A stretch of 64,000 nt of DNA from Planctomycetota bacterium (GTDB lineage Bacteria > Planctomycetota > JAJSAM01 > JAJVHW01): positions 1 through 64,000 of the forward strand of contig JAJFFG010000034.1 of NCBI GenBank assembly GCA_021776825.1, in the 5' to 3' direction. Shown one piece after another: positions 25,016 through 33,827 of the stretch. How positions within the stretch are numbered: position 1 is the stretch's first letter; each line of letters begins with the position of its first letter. The position numbers and the translations under genes are program-made. Below the pieces are notes generated by a model. The model was not told where the DNA came from and did not search any database. It was given only the letters and a program-made list of their open reading frames with translations.

Positions 25016-25549
25016 ATGGCCCGACGCGACTCTCCCCGCCACGCACCGCGAACGCTGCAGGCTGCTCGGCTTCGCGCGGGGCTGAGTCAGGGTGAACTCG
25101 GAGAGCAGATCGGCGTCGCCCAGAACACCGTCTCGGACGTCGAGCGCGGTCGAAACACGAGCGAGGCGACGATCGCGCGCATCGCTGGGGCTCTCTCGGA
25201 ACACATCGACGTGGTCCTCGCCGAAGCGGCCAAGGAGGCGATCGCCTCGCATCGCTGGCGCGCCTGCCTGGATCGGACGTGTCCGAGCCCCTTCAAGGGT
25301 GTGCTCGCGTCGCCCGCGGCGGTCGTCGCGATGTTCGAGCACGTCGAGGCCGGCCGCGCTGCCTGGTGCGGCTGGTGCGGGGCGGTGCTCGAGGACCGTT
25401 GTCATGGCGTCGGATGCGTTGCGCCGCTGCAAGTTGGGGCGTTCTGCACCTCCTGCGGAGGCGCGTACTGGGCTGCGCGCACGCGCACTCAGGCGGGGGC
25501 TGTGGCTGACGGCGCAGCGACGCCAGGCTCGGCTGAGCAGCAGTCGTGA
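25016..25549 (+). CDS. XRE-family regulator with cysteine-rich zinc-binding C-terminus
   Basis: The 177-residue protein carries a Cro/C1-type helix-turn-helix at about residues 15-70 (ARLRAGLSQGELGEQIGVAQ, NTVSDVERGRNTSEATIARI). Downstream are paired cysteines CLDRTC, WCGWCG, CHGVGC and CTSCG between about 84 and 148, suggesting two zinc ribbons or knuckles. It is probably a DNA-binding transcription factor with a metal-stabilised effector or interaction domain. The stop overlaps a GTG of the following membrane gene, so the two may be co-transcribed. What it senses is unknown. Confidence 0.8.
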   Translation: MARRDSPRHAPRTLQAARLRAGLSQGELGEQIGVAQNTVSDVERGRNTSEATIARIAGALSEHIDVVLAEAAKEAIASHRWRACLDRTCPSPFKGVLASPAAVVAMFEHVEAGRAAWCGWCGAVLEDRCHGVGCVAPLQVGAFCTSCGGAYWAARTRTQAGAVADGAATPGSAEQQS

Positions 25550-25812
25550 CGGCTCGGGGCATCGAGGGTGAATGTGCGATGGGGAGCGAGCCCCCGCGGG
25601 CGCCCGTGCCGGCAGCGTCGCTGGCGCAGAGAGTCCGAGTGGCGGGCACCGCATGCGCGCTCTCGCTGATCACGTTGGCTCTGACCACTTCGACCGACCA
25701 CGTCGGTTTGCTCGACGGTCCGGACCTGCAGCTCGTGTGCCTGTTCGGAGCGGTCGCTTCCTCCTCAGCGGCGATCACCGCGTTCTTCCTGGACCGACGT
25801 CGCGCAGCGTGA
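25546..25812 (+). CDS. Small two-helix membrane protein
   Basis: Two starts are possible: GTG 25546 overlapping the stop of the XRE gene, or ATG 25579 with GAGGGTGA upstream, which is the better ribosome-binding site. The product (77 or 88 residues) has two hydrophobic helices (ACALSLITLALTT and LVCLFGAVASSSAAITAFFL). No family is recognised. It may be the partner or target of the XRE protein. Confidence 0.55.
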   Translation: MTARGIEGECAMGSEPPRAPVPAASLAQRVRVAGTACALSLITLALTTSTDHVGLLDGPDLQLVCLFGAVASSSAAITAFFLDRRRAA

Positions 25813-26067
25813 TCTCGCTCAGTGGAGGCGAAGGTCGCGAGTCCAGGCAGCAGCACGACGAACGCGGTGGAAGGCGGGACCGCGGAGCCTACGCAAACCA
25901 ACTGTCGGACGCTGAGCCCGCCTGGGCCGAGCTGGTTGACGAGGCTTCCACTGTCCCCACCTTCAGGCGCGGCGGCTCGCGGCGGCCGAGTCGTCGCGCT
26001 ACGACCCGTCGATCACTCGCCCCTCCGAGGACTGGTCCTCGACGTGGCGCCGTCTGGTCGCAGCCGA

Positions 26068-27048
26068 CTACGGGCAGACGCCGACTGTCGCCGTCTGCGT
26101 CGTCCGCACGTCGCCGTCGAAGCGCCCCGTCTTGAAGACGTGGAACGGCGTGGCGGTGGGGCACGGGATCGGCGCGCCGGGGCAGACGTTCTCCTCGCAG
26201 AGCGCGAACCGCCAGTCGATCTCCATCGCCGCGCCCGCGTTGCGCACGGCCACGATGTCGAGGATCGGCGGAAACGCGCCGGGACCGCGGACAAGGGACG
26301 ACACCGTCACGACCATGTCCTGCGTGAAGTCCACCGCCGGCGGAGACCCCGGGATCCCGCGTGCCGCCCACAGCGTGTCGTACTCCTGTTGCGTGCGCGC
26401 GATCTCGACATGCGGCAGCGCGGTGTTCGGAAGCGAGAAGGCGACGAGCGACGTGAACTGCCGCGGACCGGCCGGACCAGGATTGGGCGGCGCGTCGGTG
26501 TAGTGCCACTTCACGGGCGTGCCCGCCCGCGTGATCAGGAACGACAGCGTCGTCTCGGCGGTGACGTCGCCCACTCTGATCGAGACCGTGACGTCGTCCG
26601 CGCCGGCGTCGCGCAGAGGGCTGAGGTTGGCGCGCTTGATCACCAGGTTGAAGCGCCCGGTCCGCGCGTTGACGGAGAGCTTCCTCGACCCCTCGAGCCC
26701 TGCTTCTCCTCGCAGCCGGTAGCGCCACTTGCGAATCTCGTCGTGGCGCGTGTGGATGCGGTACCCGGCGTCGTCCGTCCCCGCGGGAACCGAGAGTACG
26801 GTCAGCGTGCCGACGCGCACCGTGACGTCGTCGAGCGCGGGATCGAACGTCCCCAGCGCATCGCGGTCGGGGAACGTGCCCTTGATCCGCAACGTGTGGC
26901 GCGCCGAGCCGGTCCGGGCGTGCGTCCCGAACTTCGCTCGTGCGAGCGTCACCGTCAGTTCGCCCGCGTCCTGCGCGGACGCCGTCGCCGGCACTCCCAT
27001 CAAGAGCGCGCTCGCCGCAACGAGCAGGGCCGCGGTCGTGCGATGCAT
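26068..27048 (-). CDS. Secreted beta-domain protein with PrcB-like C-terminus
   Basis: ATG 27048 opens a signal peptide (AALLVAASALLMGVPATASA). Residues about 30-190 form the same beta-domain as the protein at 12355-13251 (ARAKFGTHARTGSARHTLRI, then LSVNARTGRFNLVIKRANL). The C-terminal 140 residues (EYDTLWAARG, PPAVDFTQDMVVTVSSL, MEIDWRFALCEENVCPG, TPFHVFKTG) resemble the PrcB-type domain; four cysteines could form two disulfides. It is presumably exported. Function unknown. Confidence 0.72.
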   Translation of the reverse strand: MHRTTAALLVAASALLMGVPATASAQDAGELTVTLARAKFGTHARTGSARHTLRIKGTFPDRDALGTFDPALDDVTVRVGTLTVLSVPAGTDDAGYRIHTRHDEIRKWRYRLRGEAGLEGSRKLSVNARTGRFNLVIKRANLSPLRDAGADDVTVSIRVGDVTAETTLSFLITRAGTPVKWHYTDAPPNPGPAGPRQFTSLVAFSLPNTALPHVEIARTQQEYDTLWAARGIPGSPPAVDFTQDMVVTVSSLVRGPGAFPPILDIVAVRNAGAAMEIDWRFALCEENVCPGAPIPCPTATPFHVFKTGRFDGDVRTTQTATVGVCP

Positions 27049-27205
27049 CGGATGCTCCCGTCCTGCGGGCCACGCGCACCGGAGGCCCACTCCTCCTTAA
27101 ACGTCGGCGGCACCCCCGGTGTTGCACCCCTCGTGGGCGCGTGTCGACCAACGCGTCTTCGCGAGCCCGGCGTCGTCTCGGAGCGCAGTCGAGATCCCCG
27201 TCGGT

Positions 27206-27373
27206 CATACCGTCCCAGGGTCAATCCGCCGGCTGTACCACACCCGACGTGTCCGGGTCGACGGCGCCGCGACCGGCAGGCCGCCGATCGATGCGATCGA
27301 GCGTTCGCGACCCGAGCTCAGCGCGGCCTCGGAGTGTGTGTCACGAGCGCTGCCCGCCCCGGGTGTCATCTCC
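27206..27373. mobile_element. MITE-1 copy C, right end degraded
   Basis: The left end CATACCGTCCCAGGGTCAA and most of the interior match copies B and D, but after GTCACGAGCGCTGCCC the sequence diverges and the expected CTGACCCTGGGACGGTATG is missing. It fills most of the 367-bp gap between two convergently or tandemly arranged minus-strand genes and reaches to within 45 bp of the SprT-like stop codon. Confidence 0.75.
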
Positions 27374-27415
27374 GAGCTTGGCGACCGCCATCGGCGATCG
27401 TGGCCGCGCCGACGG

Positions 27416-28258
27416 TCAGCGGTCGCTGTCGGCCGGTGCTTGGCGGTGGTCGTCCACGCGGGTGAGGTGGCTGAGCGGCACGTAGTACTTCGCGTACCGG
27501 ACGCCGTCGTCGTAGAGCCGGCCACGAAGGGAGCGCACGAGCACCGTGGCGCGCTGGCGGATGCCGTTCACGCGGCCGACGCGTGTGTGCCCCTCGAACG
27601 AGAACCGGACCGCGTCGCCGGGACGGATGCCCGAGTCGATCCAGCGCCGCTGCGTGGGTGAGATCATTTCGTGGCGAGACTCCGTGTGCGCGAAGAGGTC
27701 CCACGCGAGCTTCCGGAACGCCGCGCCGCTGCACGACGAGCGTCCCGTGCAGAGACTCTCGAAGACATGCAGCAGCTCGTGTTCGAACACGCGCTGGAGC
27801 ACGTCGAGCCGGTCGTGACACAGGCGCCCCGCGACGTGCACGGGCCGCGGGTCGTCGCGGAACGCCCCGAGCACGAGCGGGACCGAGATCGCCACGTCGA
27901 ACCAGCGCCACGGCGCGACGCCGGCGTGCGTTCGCACCTGGCCCCGCCGTATCGTCGTCAGCCCGGCGGAGCGCGTCATCCGCCGCGACATGCGCAGTCG
28001 CGGCTGCGTGCCCGAGAGCGCGTCAGCCAGGCACCTCCCGAACGCGTGCTGGTCGTAGAGCTCGAAGAGGACCTCGAGATCGACCGTGGAGATCCGATCG
28101 AAGTCGCCGCGACGTAGGTTCGGCGAGTCGTGGAGTAGCGCCTTCCGAACGGCGGCGGTCACCTGCTCCGGTGCCCCGAGAGGCGCCCGATCGAGGAACG
28201 CCAGCGTCACCGACCGGGCCTGCTCGTCGAGGGGGTTGGGGGGCGCACGCCGGACCAT
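27416..28258 (-). CDS. SprT-like zinc metallopeptidase
   Basis: The 280-residue protein contains FEHELLHVFESLC near residue 165, a HExxH zinc motif in the form HELLH, within a layout resembling SprT-like proteins (strand SVPLVLGAFRD before it, AFRKLAWDLFAHTES after it). The C-terminus (GDAVRFSFEGHTRVGRVNGI, RATVLV) is a small beta-barrel that may bind DNA or protein. SprT-type enzymes in eukaryotes repair DNA-protein crosslinks; the bacterial role is poorly known. No signal peptide is seen. Confidence 0.75.
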   Translation of the reverse strand: MVRRAPPNPLDEQARSVTLAFLDRAPLGAPEQVTAAVRKALLHDSPNLRRGDFDRISTVDLEVLFELYDQHAFGRCLADALSGTQPRLRMSRRMTRSAGLTTIRRGQVRTHAGVAPWRWFDVAISVPLVLGAFRDDPRPVHVAGRLCHDRLDVLQRVFEHELLHVFESLCTGRSSCSGAAFRKLAWDLFAHTESRHEMISPTQRRWIDSGIRPGDAVRFSFEGHTRVGRVNGIRQRATVLVRSLRGRLYDDGVRYAKYYVPLSHLTRVDDHRQAPADSDR

Positions 28259-28322
28259 CGACGCACCGTATCGTCCCAGCCCGACGCCGGGCCGCTCGCC
28301 GAACTCAGATACCGAACCCGGT

Positions 28323-28546
28323 CATACCGTCCCAGGGTGGTCATACCGTCCCAGGGTCAATCCGCCGGCTGTACCTCACCCGACCTGTCAGGGTCGCCGG
28401 CGCCGCGACCGGCAGGCCGCCGATCGGCACGGTCGAGCTCTCGCGACCCGAGCGCAGCACGGACTCCGAGTGGGCGTCACGAGCGCTGCCCGGCAAACTG
28501 ACCCTGGGCCGGTATGTCGTGGGCCGGTATGTCGTGGGACGGTATG
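28323..28546. mobile_element. MITE-1 copy D with iterated ends
   Basis: The core is 28342-28516. The left end is repeated in tandem with a 19-bp period (GGTCATACCGTCCCAGGGT twice) and the right end three times with a 15-bp period (GGGCCGGTATGTCGT, twice, then GGGACGGTATGTCGC). The interior is nearly identical to copy B. It occupies the gap between the SprT-like gene and the Arc-like gene, where no gene is found. Confidence 0.88.
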
Positions 28547-28681
28547 TCGCACCGGTCACCGCGTCCGCCCGCGACTCCACCCGATTCCTGAAGCTCCCGC
28601 GGCCATGCCGAAGTGCGCCTTGCCGGAGGACGTCCAGCGGGCCGACGGCACTGATCGGGTTCGGGGATTCGGGGCTGCGCG

Positions 28682-28870
28682 TCATCGCTTCCGATCGTCC
28701 AGCCGACCTTCCTCTGCCAACGCGCGCCGGAGCAGAAACTCCACGTGACCGTTCAGGCTGCGGAGCTCGTCGTCCGCCCAGCGACGGAGTGCCGCGTGGA
28801 CCCGAGGGTCCACGCGGAGCAGGAACGCCTTCTTCTGTCTCGGCGCGTCGGCAGGCCGATCGTCGGTCAA
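28682..28870 (-). CDS. Arc/HicB-like small ribbon-helix-helix protein
   Basis: The frame starting at TTG 28870, four bases after the SPFH stop, encodes 62 residues: a lead, then QKKAFLLRVDPRVHAALRRW and ADDELRSLNGHVEFLLRRAL. This is the pattern of Arc-like ribbon-helix-helix proteins, a strand followed by two helices with N-G-H-V-E-F-L-L. Genes of this kind often follow SPFH-domain genes. It probably binds DNA and could act on the palindromic operator upstream of the pair. Confidence 0.75.
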   Translation of the reverse strand: MTDDRPADAPRQKKAFLLRVDPRVHAALRRWADDELRSLNGHVEFLLRRALAEEGRLDDRKR

Positions 28871-28874
28871 CGGA

Positions 28875-29750
28875 TCACGTGTAGAGCGAGCCGGTGTTGA
28901 TGATCGGCTGCGTCGCGCGCTCCCCACAGAGGACGACCAGCAGGTTCGAGACCATGGCGGCCTTTCGCTCCTCGTCGAGCTCGACGATGCCCTGGCGGCT
29001 GAGCTGGTCGAGCGCCATCTCGACCATGCCGACGGCGCCTTCGACGATCTTCTGCCGGGCCGCGATGATCGCGCCGGCCTGCTGACGCTGCAGCATCGCG
29101 GAGGCGATCTCGGGGGCGTATGCCAGGTGCGCGATGCGCGCCTCGATGACCTCGACGCCCGCCTTGTCGAGCCGGCTCTGGATCTCCTCGGCCAGCTTCT
29201 TCGCCACCTCGTCGGTGCTGCCGCGGAGCGACATCTGCTCTTCGTCGTGCACGTCGTACGGATAGCGCGTCGCGAGGTTGCGGATTGCCGCCTCGCTCTG
29301 CACGCGCACGTAGTCCTTGTAGTCATTGACCTCGAAACTCGCCTCGGCGGTCTCGACCACTCGCCAGACCACGACGGACGCGATCTCGATCGGGTTGCCG
29401 TCGACGTCGTTGACCTTCGATGTCGCGGTCTCGAAGTTCCGGATGCGCAGCGTGAGCCGCGTCTTGGTGAAGAACGGGTTCACCCAGAACCAGCCCGGGG
29501 TCTTGATCGTGCCCTTGTACTCACCGAAGAGCAGCAGCACCTTCGACTCGTTCGGGCTCACGACGATCAGACCGACGAGGCTCAGGATGGCGCACAGGAT
29601 GGCGAACAGCCCGAGGAAGATGAACCCCTCGTGGTCGCCATGGTGCCCCGCGTACGCGAAGCTGCCGATGGCGCCGCCGAGCAGCGCGATCGCCGTGATG
29701 AGGCCGATGATGCCGGGGACCCCGCCCCGGATGCGTTCTTGGATCGCCAC
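28875..29750 (-). CDS. SPFH / band 7 domain membrane protein
   Basis: GTG 29750 has a strong AGGAGAG site. The 291-residue protein has two N-terminal helices ([20 protein letters not shown] and [20 protein letters not shown]), then the SPFH domain ([20 protein letters not shown], then [39 protein letters not shown]) and the helical coiled region ([40 protein letters not shown]). It is stomatin-like and likely oligomerises at the membrane. It is coupled with the Arc-like gene downstream. Confidence 0.93.
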   Translation of the reverse strand: MAIQERIRGGVPGIIGLITAIALLGGAIGSFAYAGHHGDHEGFIFLGLFAILCAILSLVGLIVVSPNESKVLLLFGEYKGTIKTPGWFWVNPFFTKTRLTLRIRNFETATSKVNDVDGNPIEIASVVVWRVVETAEASFEVNDYKDYVRVQSEAAIRNLATRYPYDVHDEEQMSLRGSTDEVAKKLAEEIQSRLDKAGVEVIEARIAHLAYAPEIASAMLQRQQAGAIIAARQKIVEGAVGMVEMALDQLSRQGIVELDEERKAAMVSNLLVVLCGERATQPIINTGSLYT

Positions 29751-29762
29751 GTGGTTCTCTCC

Positions 29763-29800
29763 TTGTGAGATATCGGAATGATATCAGATCGGTATCACAA
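29763..29800 (-). promoter_or_regulatory. Palindromic operator/promoter of the SPFH-Arc pair
   Basis: Immediately upstream of the SPFH ribosome-binding site lies an imperfect palindrome: TTGTGA at one end, TCACAA at the other, and a perfect TGATATCA at 29779-29786 in the middle, flanked by CGATATC-like half sites. It is strikingly AT-rich for this genome. It is a good candidate binding site, perhaps for the Arc-like protein of the same transcript. Confidence 0.5.
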
Positions 29801-30288
29801 GCGTGGAACCGGATCTCACCGCGCGGGTTCGCCGACGGGCAGAGCGGGCCGCCCGGAGCGAGTCCGCCTTCTACAGTTACGGCGTGAGACTCGTTCGCGA
29901 GACCACGTAGCGGGACGGGCGGCGATGCCGCGATGCCGCGAGCGGACGCCGCGCGCCGCCCGCGTGGGCGAACGTCGACGCACGGTGATGAAACTCACCG
30001 CTCTCGGTCTCCCAGTCTCGCCCGCGCGCCCATCTGCCGCGTACCATCCGCCGCGCACTCGACGTTGGGTGCGGTGACATCGGTTCTGCATGGTGCTACG
30101 TCAACCAAGTCGGCGCTCGGAGGTGCTGTTCAGGCTCGGAAGCTGACGTCGCTACCACTGTGCCCAGTCCCGGCTACCCCTAGTGGGCTTTGCGTTCGGG
30201 CGAGCCGGCCTCACACCTCGCGAAACGCGCGCTCTGGACGCCCGCGAGTGCGCGGTCGCGGTCAGCGCTCGGCCGGCTTCGACGTCCC
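29801..30288. other. Gene-free stretch between SPFH and pseudouridine synthase genes
   Basis: About 490 bp with no convincing coding frame in either direction. No repeat matching the other families was found. It probably only holds promoter sequence for the SPFH operon at its left edge and the 3' side of the pseudouridine synthase gene at its right. Confidence 0.4.
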
Positions 30289-31179
30289 TCACCGATCGCG
30301 GTCGAACAGCCCCTTGAACGTCGCCGGGGGCGGTGTCTCGAAGGTGACCACGCGCCCCAGTCGCGGGTGCATGACCGACAACCGTCGCGCGTGCAGACCC
30401 AGGTGCGGCCCGCCGCGCCCGTAGCGCTGGTCGCCGACGACGGGATGGCCGAGCCACGCCATGTGGCAGCGGATCTGGTGCCGACGTCCGGTGTCGAGCT
30501 CGACCTCCATCAATGCGCACGTTCGGGCGCGCTCGCGCGTGCGGTAGCGGCTGCGCGCGGTCCTGGCGCCCGGCCCCTCGCCGACGTGGACCGCAAGACC
30601 ACGGTCCTCCCACAGTGGCTGGTCAACGACGCCCTCGGTCGGCTCCGGGTGTCCATCGACGATCGCCAGGTAGAGCTTCTCCGCGTCCTTCCAGTTGGCT
30701 TGCACGGCCTCGCGCATCTCGCGGGACCGCGCGAAGAGCAGCACGCCCGAGGTCTCGCGATCGAGCCGGTTCACCGGCCACAGCCGTTCGCGCCGCCGCG
30801 ACGTCGAGAGCGAGTCCCTCACCAGCGCCAACGCCGTGCGCTCGCGTTCGCGCTCCGTCGACACCGACAAGAGCCCCGTCGGCTTGTCGATGGCAATCAG
30901 GTCGGAGTCGGCGAACAGGACCGTGAACGGCGCTCGAGATCGTGTCGGCCGCTCCGCAGCCGAGGCGTCACCGACTTCCACGCGATCCCCGGCACGCAGC
31001 GCGTGGTCATGGCGTGTCACGCACTCGCCGTTGACCTCGATGCACCCCTGCCGCAGCCGCGCCTTGAGCGTCTTCACGCGCCAGCCGTCCAGCCGCTCCC
31101 GCAGGAACACCAGCAACGGACCGTCGGCGGCGACGTCGAGTCGCTCACTCACGACATGCCGTGCCCGTCTCCGGCCCAT
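30289..31179 (-). CDS. RluA-family RNA pseudouridine synthase
   Basis: The 296-residue protein has an N-terminal S4 RNA-binding domain (RVKTLKARLRQGCIEVNGEC) and the RluA catalytic domain: DSDLIAIDKPTGLLSVS, VNRLDRETSGVLLFARS with the catalytic Asp, LEVELDTGRRHQIRCHMAWL-like substrate loop and GHPVVGDQRYG. It isomerises uridine in rRNA or tRNA; which position cannot be told. The first His of the usual HRLD motif is Asn here. A start at GTG 31155 would remove eight basic residues. Confidence 0.92.
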   Translation of the reverse strand: MGRRRARHVVSERLDVAADGPLLVFLRERLDGWRVKTLKARLRQGCIEVNGECVTRHDHALRAGDRVEVGDASAAERPTRSRAPFTVLFADSDLIAIDKPTGLLSVSTERERERTALALVRDSLSTSRRRERLWPVNRLDRETSGVLLFARSREMREAVQANWKDAEKLYLAIVDGHPEPTEGVVDQPLWEDRGLAVHVGEGPGARTARSRYRTRERARTCALMEVELDTGRRHQIRCHMAWLGHPVVGDQRYGRGGPHLGLHARRLSVMHPRLGRVVTFETPPPATFKGLFDRDR

Positions 31180-31319
31180 CCAGAACCGGGTCCGGCGTTC
31201 GATACCGCAGGCGAGTCAGCGGGTTCCGTCGGACGCCCTTCCCGGGCTCCCCTCGTCGTTCTCACGACGCCGCTCGACCGACTCGGGAGCGCGAACCCGA
31301 GGGGAGGGTAGCGGACGCG

Positions 31320-31346
31320 CCGCCGAACTGAGCCTGGCATGGTGTG
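31320..31346. repeat. MITE-2 right-end fragment
   Basis: CCGCCGAACTGAGCCTGGCA then TGGTGTG resembles the MITE-2 right end (CCGCCGAATTGAGCCAGGTA CGGTATG) with a few substitutions. It lies in the 393-bp gene-free gap 31180-31572, next to a minus-strand frame (DPSDDVLHVARDDASDDLRA) that may be the remains of a gene. Confidence 0.5.
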
Positions 31347-31470
31347 GCGATCGGCGAGGCGCATCCCACTCACGACATCCCGCAACTCCGCCATCACGGC
31401 GCGCAGGTCGTCGGAGGCATCGTCCCGGGCCACATGAAGTACATCGTCCGACGGGTCGTAGTTCGGGATC

Positions 31471-31510
31471 CAGTGGAATCAGGGACAGTGGAATCAGGGA
31501 CAGTGAACAG
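31471..31510. repeat. Tandem 15-bp repeat
   Basis: CAGTGGAATCAGGGA occurs twice in tandem at 31471-31500 and continues as CAGTGAACAG. The unit resembles short repeats often seen near small transposases, but only this copy is in the window. Confidence 0.6.
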
Positions 31511-31572
31511 CGTCCCGCAGATCCCGTCGGTTCGGGGGTGGTGGTGCCGCGCGCCAGCAGCCGCGCCACGGC

Positions 31573-33531
31573 CTAGTAGGTGAGCCTTCGTCGTTCCCGG
31601 CGGACCAACAGTTCCTGCCTCTGTCGCTCGCCGGCGATCTCGACCGAGACGCGGAGCGGATGGTCGCCAGACTCGATCCTCCCGAGCTCCGCGCCCCGCA
31701 CCTGAACGCGGAGCGTGCGTGCGGCGGGGTCGAGCTTCGCGCGCACGCGTCGCCGACGGCCTCGCTTGGCGACGAACCGCTCGCCGCGGACGCGGAATGC
31801 CGACGCGGGGATGCGAAGACGCAGCTTGTCGCCGACTTCGATCACGACCTCCGGGGGCGTGCTAACGTCGGCATCGCCAATCTCAACGAGCAGGTCCAGT
31901 CGATCCCGCCGCAGACCGCGGACACGGCCATCGAGCTGAGCGATCACGACGCCCGGCGACGTGCGGTCCTCCGGGGCTTCGTCGAACGAGAACTCGCCTC
32001 CGGTCAGTCGCACCCGGCTCGTTGTATGGACCGCGCCGCTCCCAACCACCAGCGTGAGGGAACCGGCGGGGTCCAGCGGCGCGAACACCGCGGGATCGAG
32101 GTCGAGCGCGGCGTGCCAATGCGTTCCCTGCGGTCCGAGCGGCGTCAGCGAGAAGGCTGCGTCCGGGTCGGACCTCGTCCCCGCGAACCCACCGACGCCG
32201 TCCGGCGCCAGCTCGAACGTCCATTCGAGTGCCAGTTCCACCACGCGCACCTGAACGGGCTGCACGGGGTCGAACGGCGTGACTCCCAGGTCGAGAGCCG
32301 CAGACACGTCGGCTTCCGCGGTGACCCTCTCGATCGCAAGTCCGCCGAGGTCGGTTGGCGGCGGCGGATCCTCCGGCAGGGGGCCCGCGCCGCCGACGAA
32401 CAGAGCGACGGGTCCCCGGCCGGCGACGTGATCGCGCGCGGCCACCGTGTCTCCGGCGATGGCGACGCCGCCCAGTTCCGGCACGACGGCGATCGGCAGG
32501 CCGGCGCCGAGGCAGAGCGACTCCAGTTGCCGCCATGCTCCGTCCGCGCCGCGCTCGAACTGTTCGACGCGCGTGTCCATCTCGACCGAAGTCCGCCCCG
32601 CGACGAGGCGGTCGCCCACGAGTGCGACGGATGCCCCCAGCGGCGGCTCGCCCGGCGTGCGCGCGGTCAGAACGGACTTCCACGTGCCGTCGAACTCGAA
32701 GATCGTCAAGCCGTCGCGGCTCCCCACGGCCAGCCGGTCGTCGTCGAGAGAGACGACTCGCCCGAACTCCGCGAATGCGCGCGGTTCGTCGGCGGAGAGC
32801 ACCTGCTCCAACTCCCACGCGTCCGAGCCTCGCCGATACACATGGACACGCCCCGAACGCGTGGTCAGATCGTCGAACGGGGCTCCGATCGCCAGGCGGT
32901 CGCCCGAGACGGAGAGTGCGCGACCGAAGCCGAGACGGTCGTTGGGCTGGGCGATCGAGATCTCCGCGGCGACTTCCCACGAGTTCGAGCGCTCGTAGAC
33001 GTAGACCACGCCCGGCGGAGAGAACGCGAACTCGTCATTGAACGTGGATGCCGCGAGGACGGCGCTGTCGAGCGACACGGCGCGCCCGAACCCCTCGCCC
33101 TGCGTCGGGACGGGCGCGGTGATCCGATCGCTCGGGACCCAACCGGAGGTGGTGCGCTCGTACAGGTAGACCGCGCCCGCGCTCGATAGATCACCGACGT
33201 CTGCGTGTCGTGCTGCCACCGCCACGACGGCACCGTCGGTGGCGACGCGCGCTCCGAACCCGTTGCTTGCCGGAGGCGCGGAGAGCGTGGTCGACTCCGT
33301 CCATCCCGAGTCCACGCGCGTGAACGTCCGCACGACGGACTCGTCGATGCTGGGGTCTCCTGTGACGAGCACATTGCCGCATCCCGCGAGCGAGCGTGCC
33401 ACGACCGGGCTGGCCTCGCGATCGACGAGGGGCTGCGGAGCGCCGCCGTTGCCGGCGCGCGCGCCGCCGAGTGAAAGCGTCGTTGCAGCCACGATCGCGA
33501 TGAGCGGAATGCGTGCGGTCGCGAAGTCCAT
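31573..33531 (-). CDS. Secreted FG-GAP beta-propeller protein
   Basis: ATG 33531 starts a signal peptide (IPLIAIVAATTLSLGGARA). Residues about 40-380 contain six or seven repeats of the FG-GAP kind, each with a GFGRAVSLD or GFGARVATDG opening and a VYVYER closing strand (AGAVYLYERTTSGW, FGRALSVSGDRLAIGAPFD, SGRVHVYRRG). This is the usual beta-propeller of extracellular FG-GAP proteins. The C-terminal 270 residues are beta-domains related to those at 19335 and 26068 (VRAKLDPAARTLRVQVRGAE). The protein is exported and may bind surfaces or ligands. Confidence 0.82.
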   Translation of the reverse strand: MDFATARIPLIAIVAATTLSLGGARAGNGGAPQPLVDREASPVVARSLAGCGNVLVTGDPSIDESVVRTFTRVDSGWTESTTLSAPPASNGFGARVATDGAVVAVAARHADVGDLSSAGAVYLYERTTSGWVPSDRITAPVPTQGEGFGRAVSLDSAVLAASTFNDEFAFSPPGVVYVYERSNSWEVAAEISIAQPNDRLGFGRALSVSGDRLAIGAPFDDLTTRSGRVHVYRRGSDAWELEQVLSADEPRAFAEFGRVVSLDDDRLAVGSRDGLTIFEFDGTWKSVLTARTPGEPPLGASVALVGDRLVAGRTSVEMDTRVEQFERGADGAWRQLESLCLGAGLPIAVVPELGGVAIAGDTVAARDHVAGRGPVALFVGGAGPLPEDPPPPTDLGGLAIERVTAEADVSAALDLGVTPFDPVQPVQVRVVELALEWTFELAPDGVGGFAGTRSDPDAAFSLTPLGPQGTHWHAALDLDPAVFAPLDPAGSLTLVVGSGAVHTTSRVRLTGGEFSFDEAPEDRTSPGVVIAQLDGRVRGLRRDRLDLLVEIGDADVSTPPEVVIEVGDKLRLRIPASAFRVRGERFVAKRGRRRRVRAKLDPAARTLRVQVRGAELGRIESGDHPLRVSVEIAGERQRQELLVRRERRRLTY

Positions 33532-33757
33532 GGGGAGTCTCCAGCCGGTACCCGGCATCCCCAACGACGACCTCGACCCCTTCAGATCATAGGCGACATG
33601 TCGATCCGAGTGCCGAATACCGAGATCGGCGAAGTTCATCACCAGGCGTGCTCGTTCGCCCTCCCGCGGCGGCTGCAGGAGCGGCGGCGGCGGCGGAGAC
33701 CGCGGAGACGACGGATGTCACGGAGCCAGCCGGGAGTTAGCGGGGGTTCGTAGCAGA

Positions 33758-33827
33758 GTGTCCCGACTTCCAAGCGGCGACACGTGTCAGGGTCGCCCGG
33801 CGCCGCGACCGGCACGCCGCCGATCGC
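33758..33827. repeat. MITE-1 interior remnant interrupted by MITE-2
   Basis: TGTCAGGGTCGCCCGGCGCC, then GCGACCGGCACGCCGCCGAT, matches the MITE-1 interior (TGTCAGGGTCGCCGGCGCC, GCGACCGGCAGGCCGCCGAT). It stops exactly where the MITE-2 left end begins at 33828. The left terminus is decayed and the right half is absent. This suggests MITE-2 inserted into, or recombined with, an older MITE-1. Confidence 0.6.

Noticed and set aside
25822-27465. Open frame of 547 codons on the plus strand
   Set aside because: Antisense to the secreted PrcB-like protein and running through MITE-1; no protein-like motifs.
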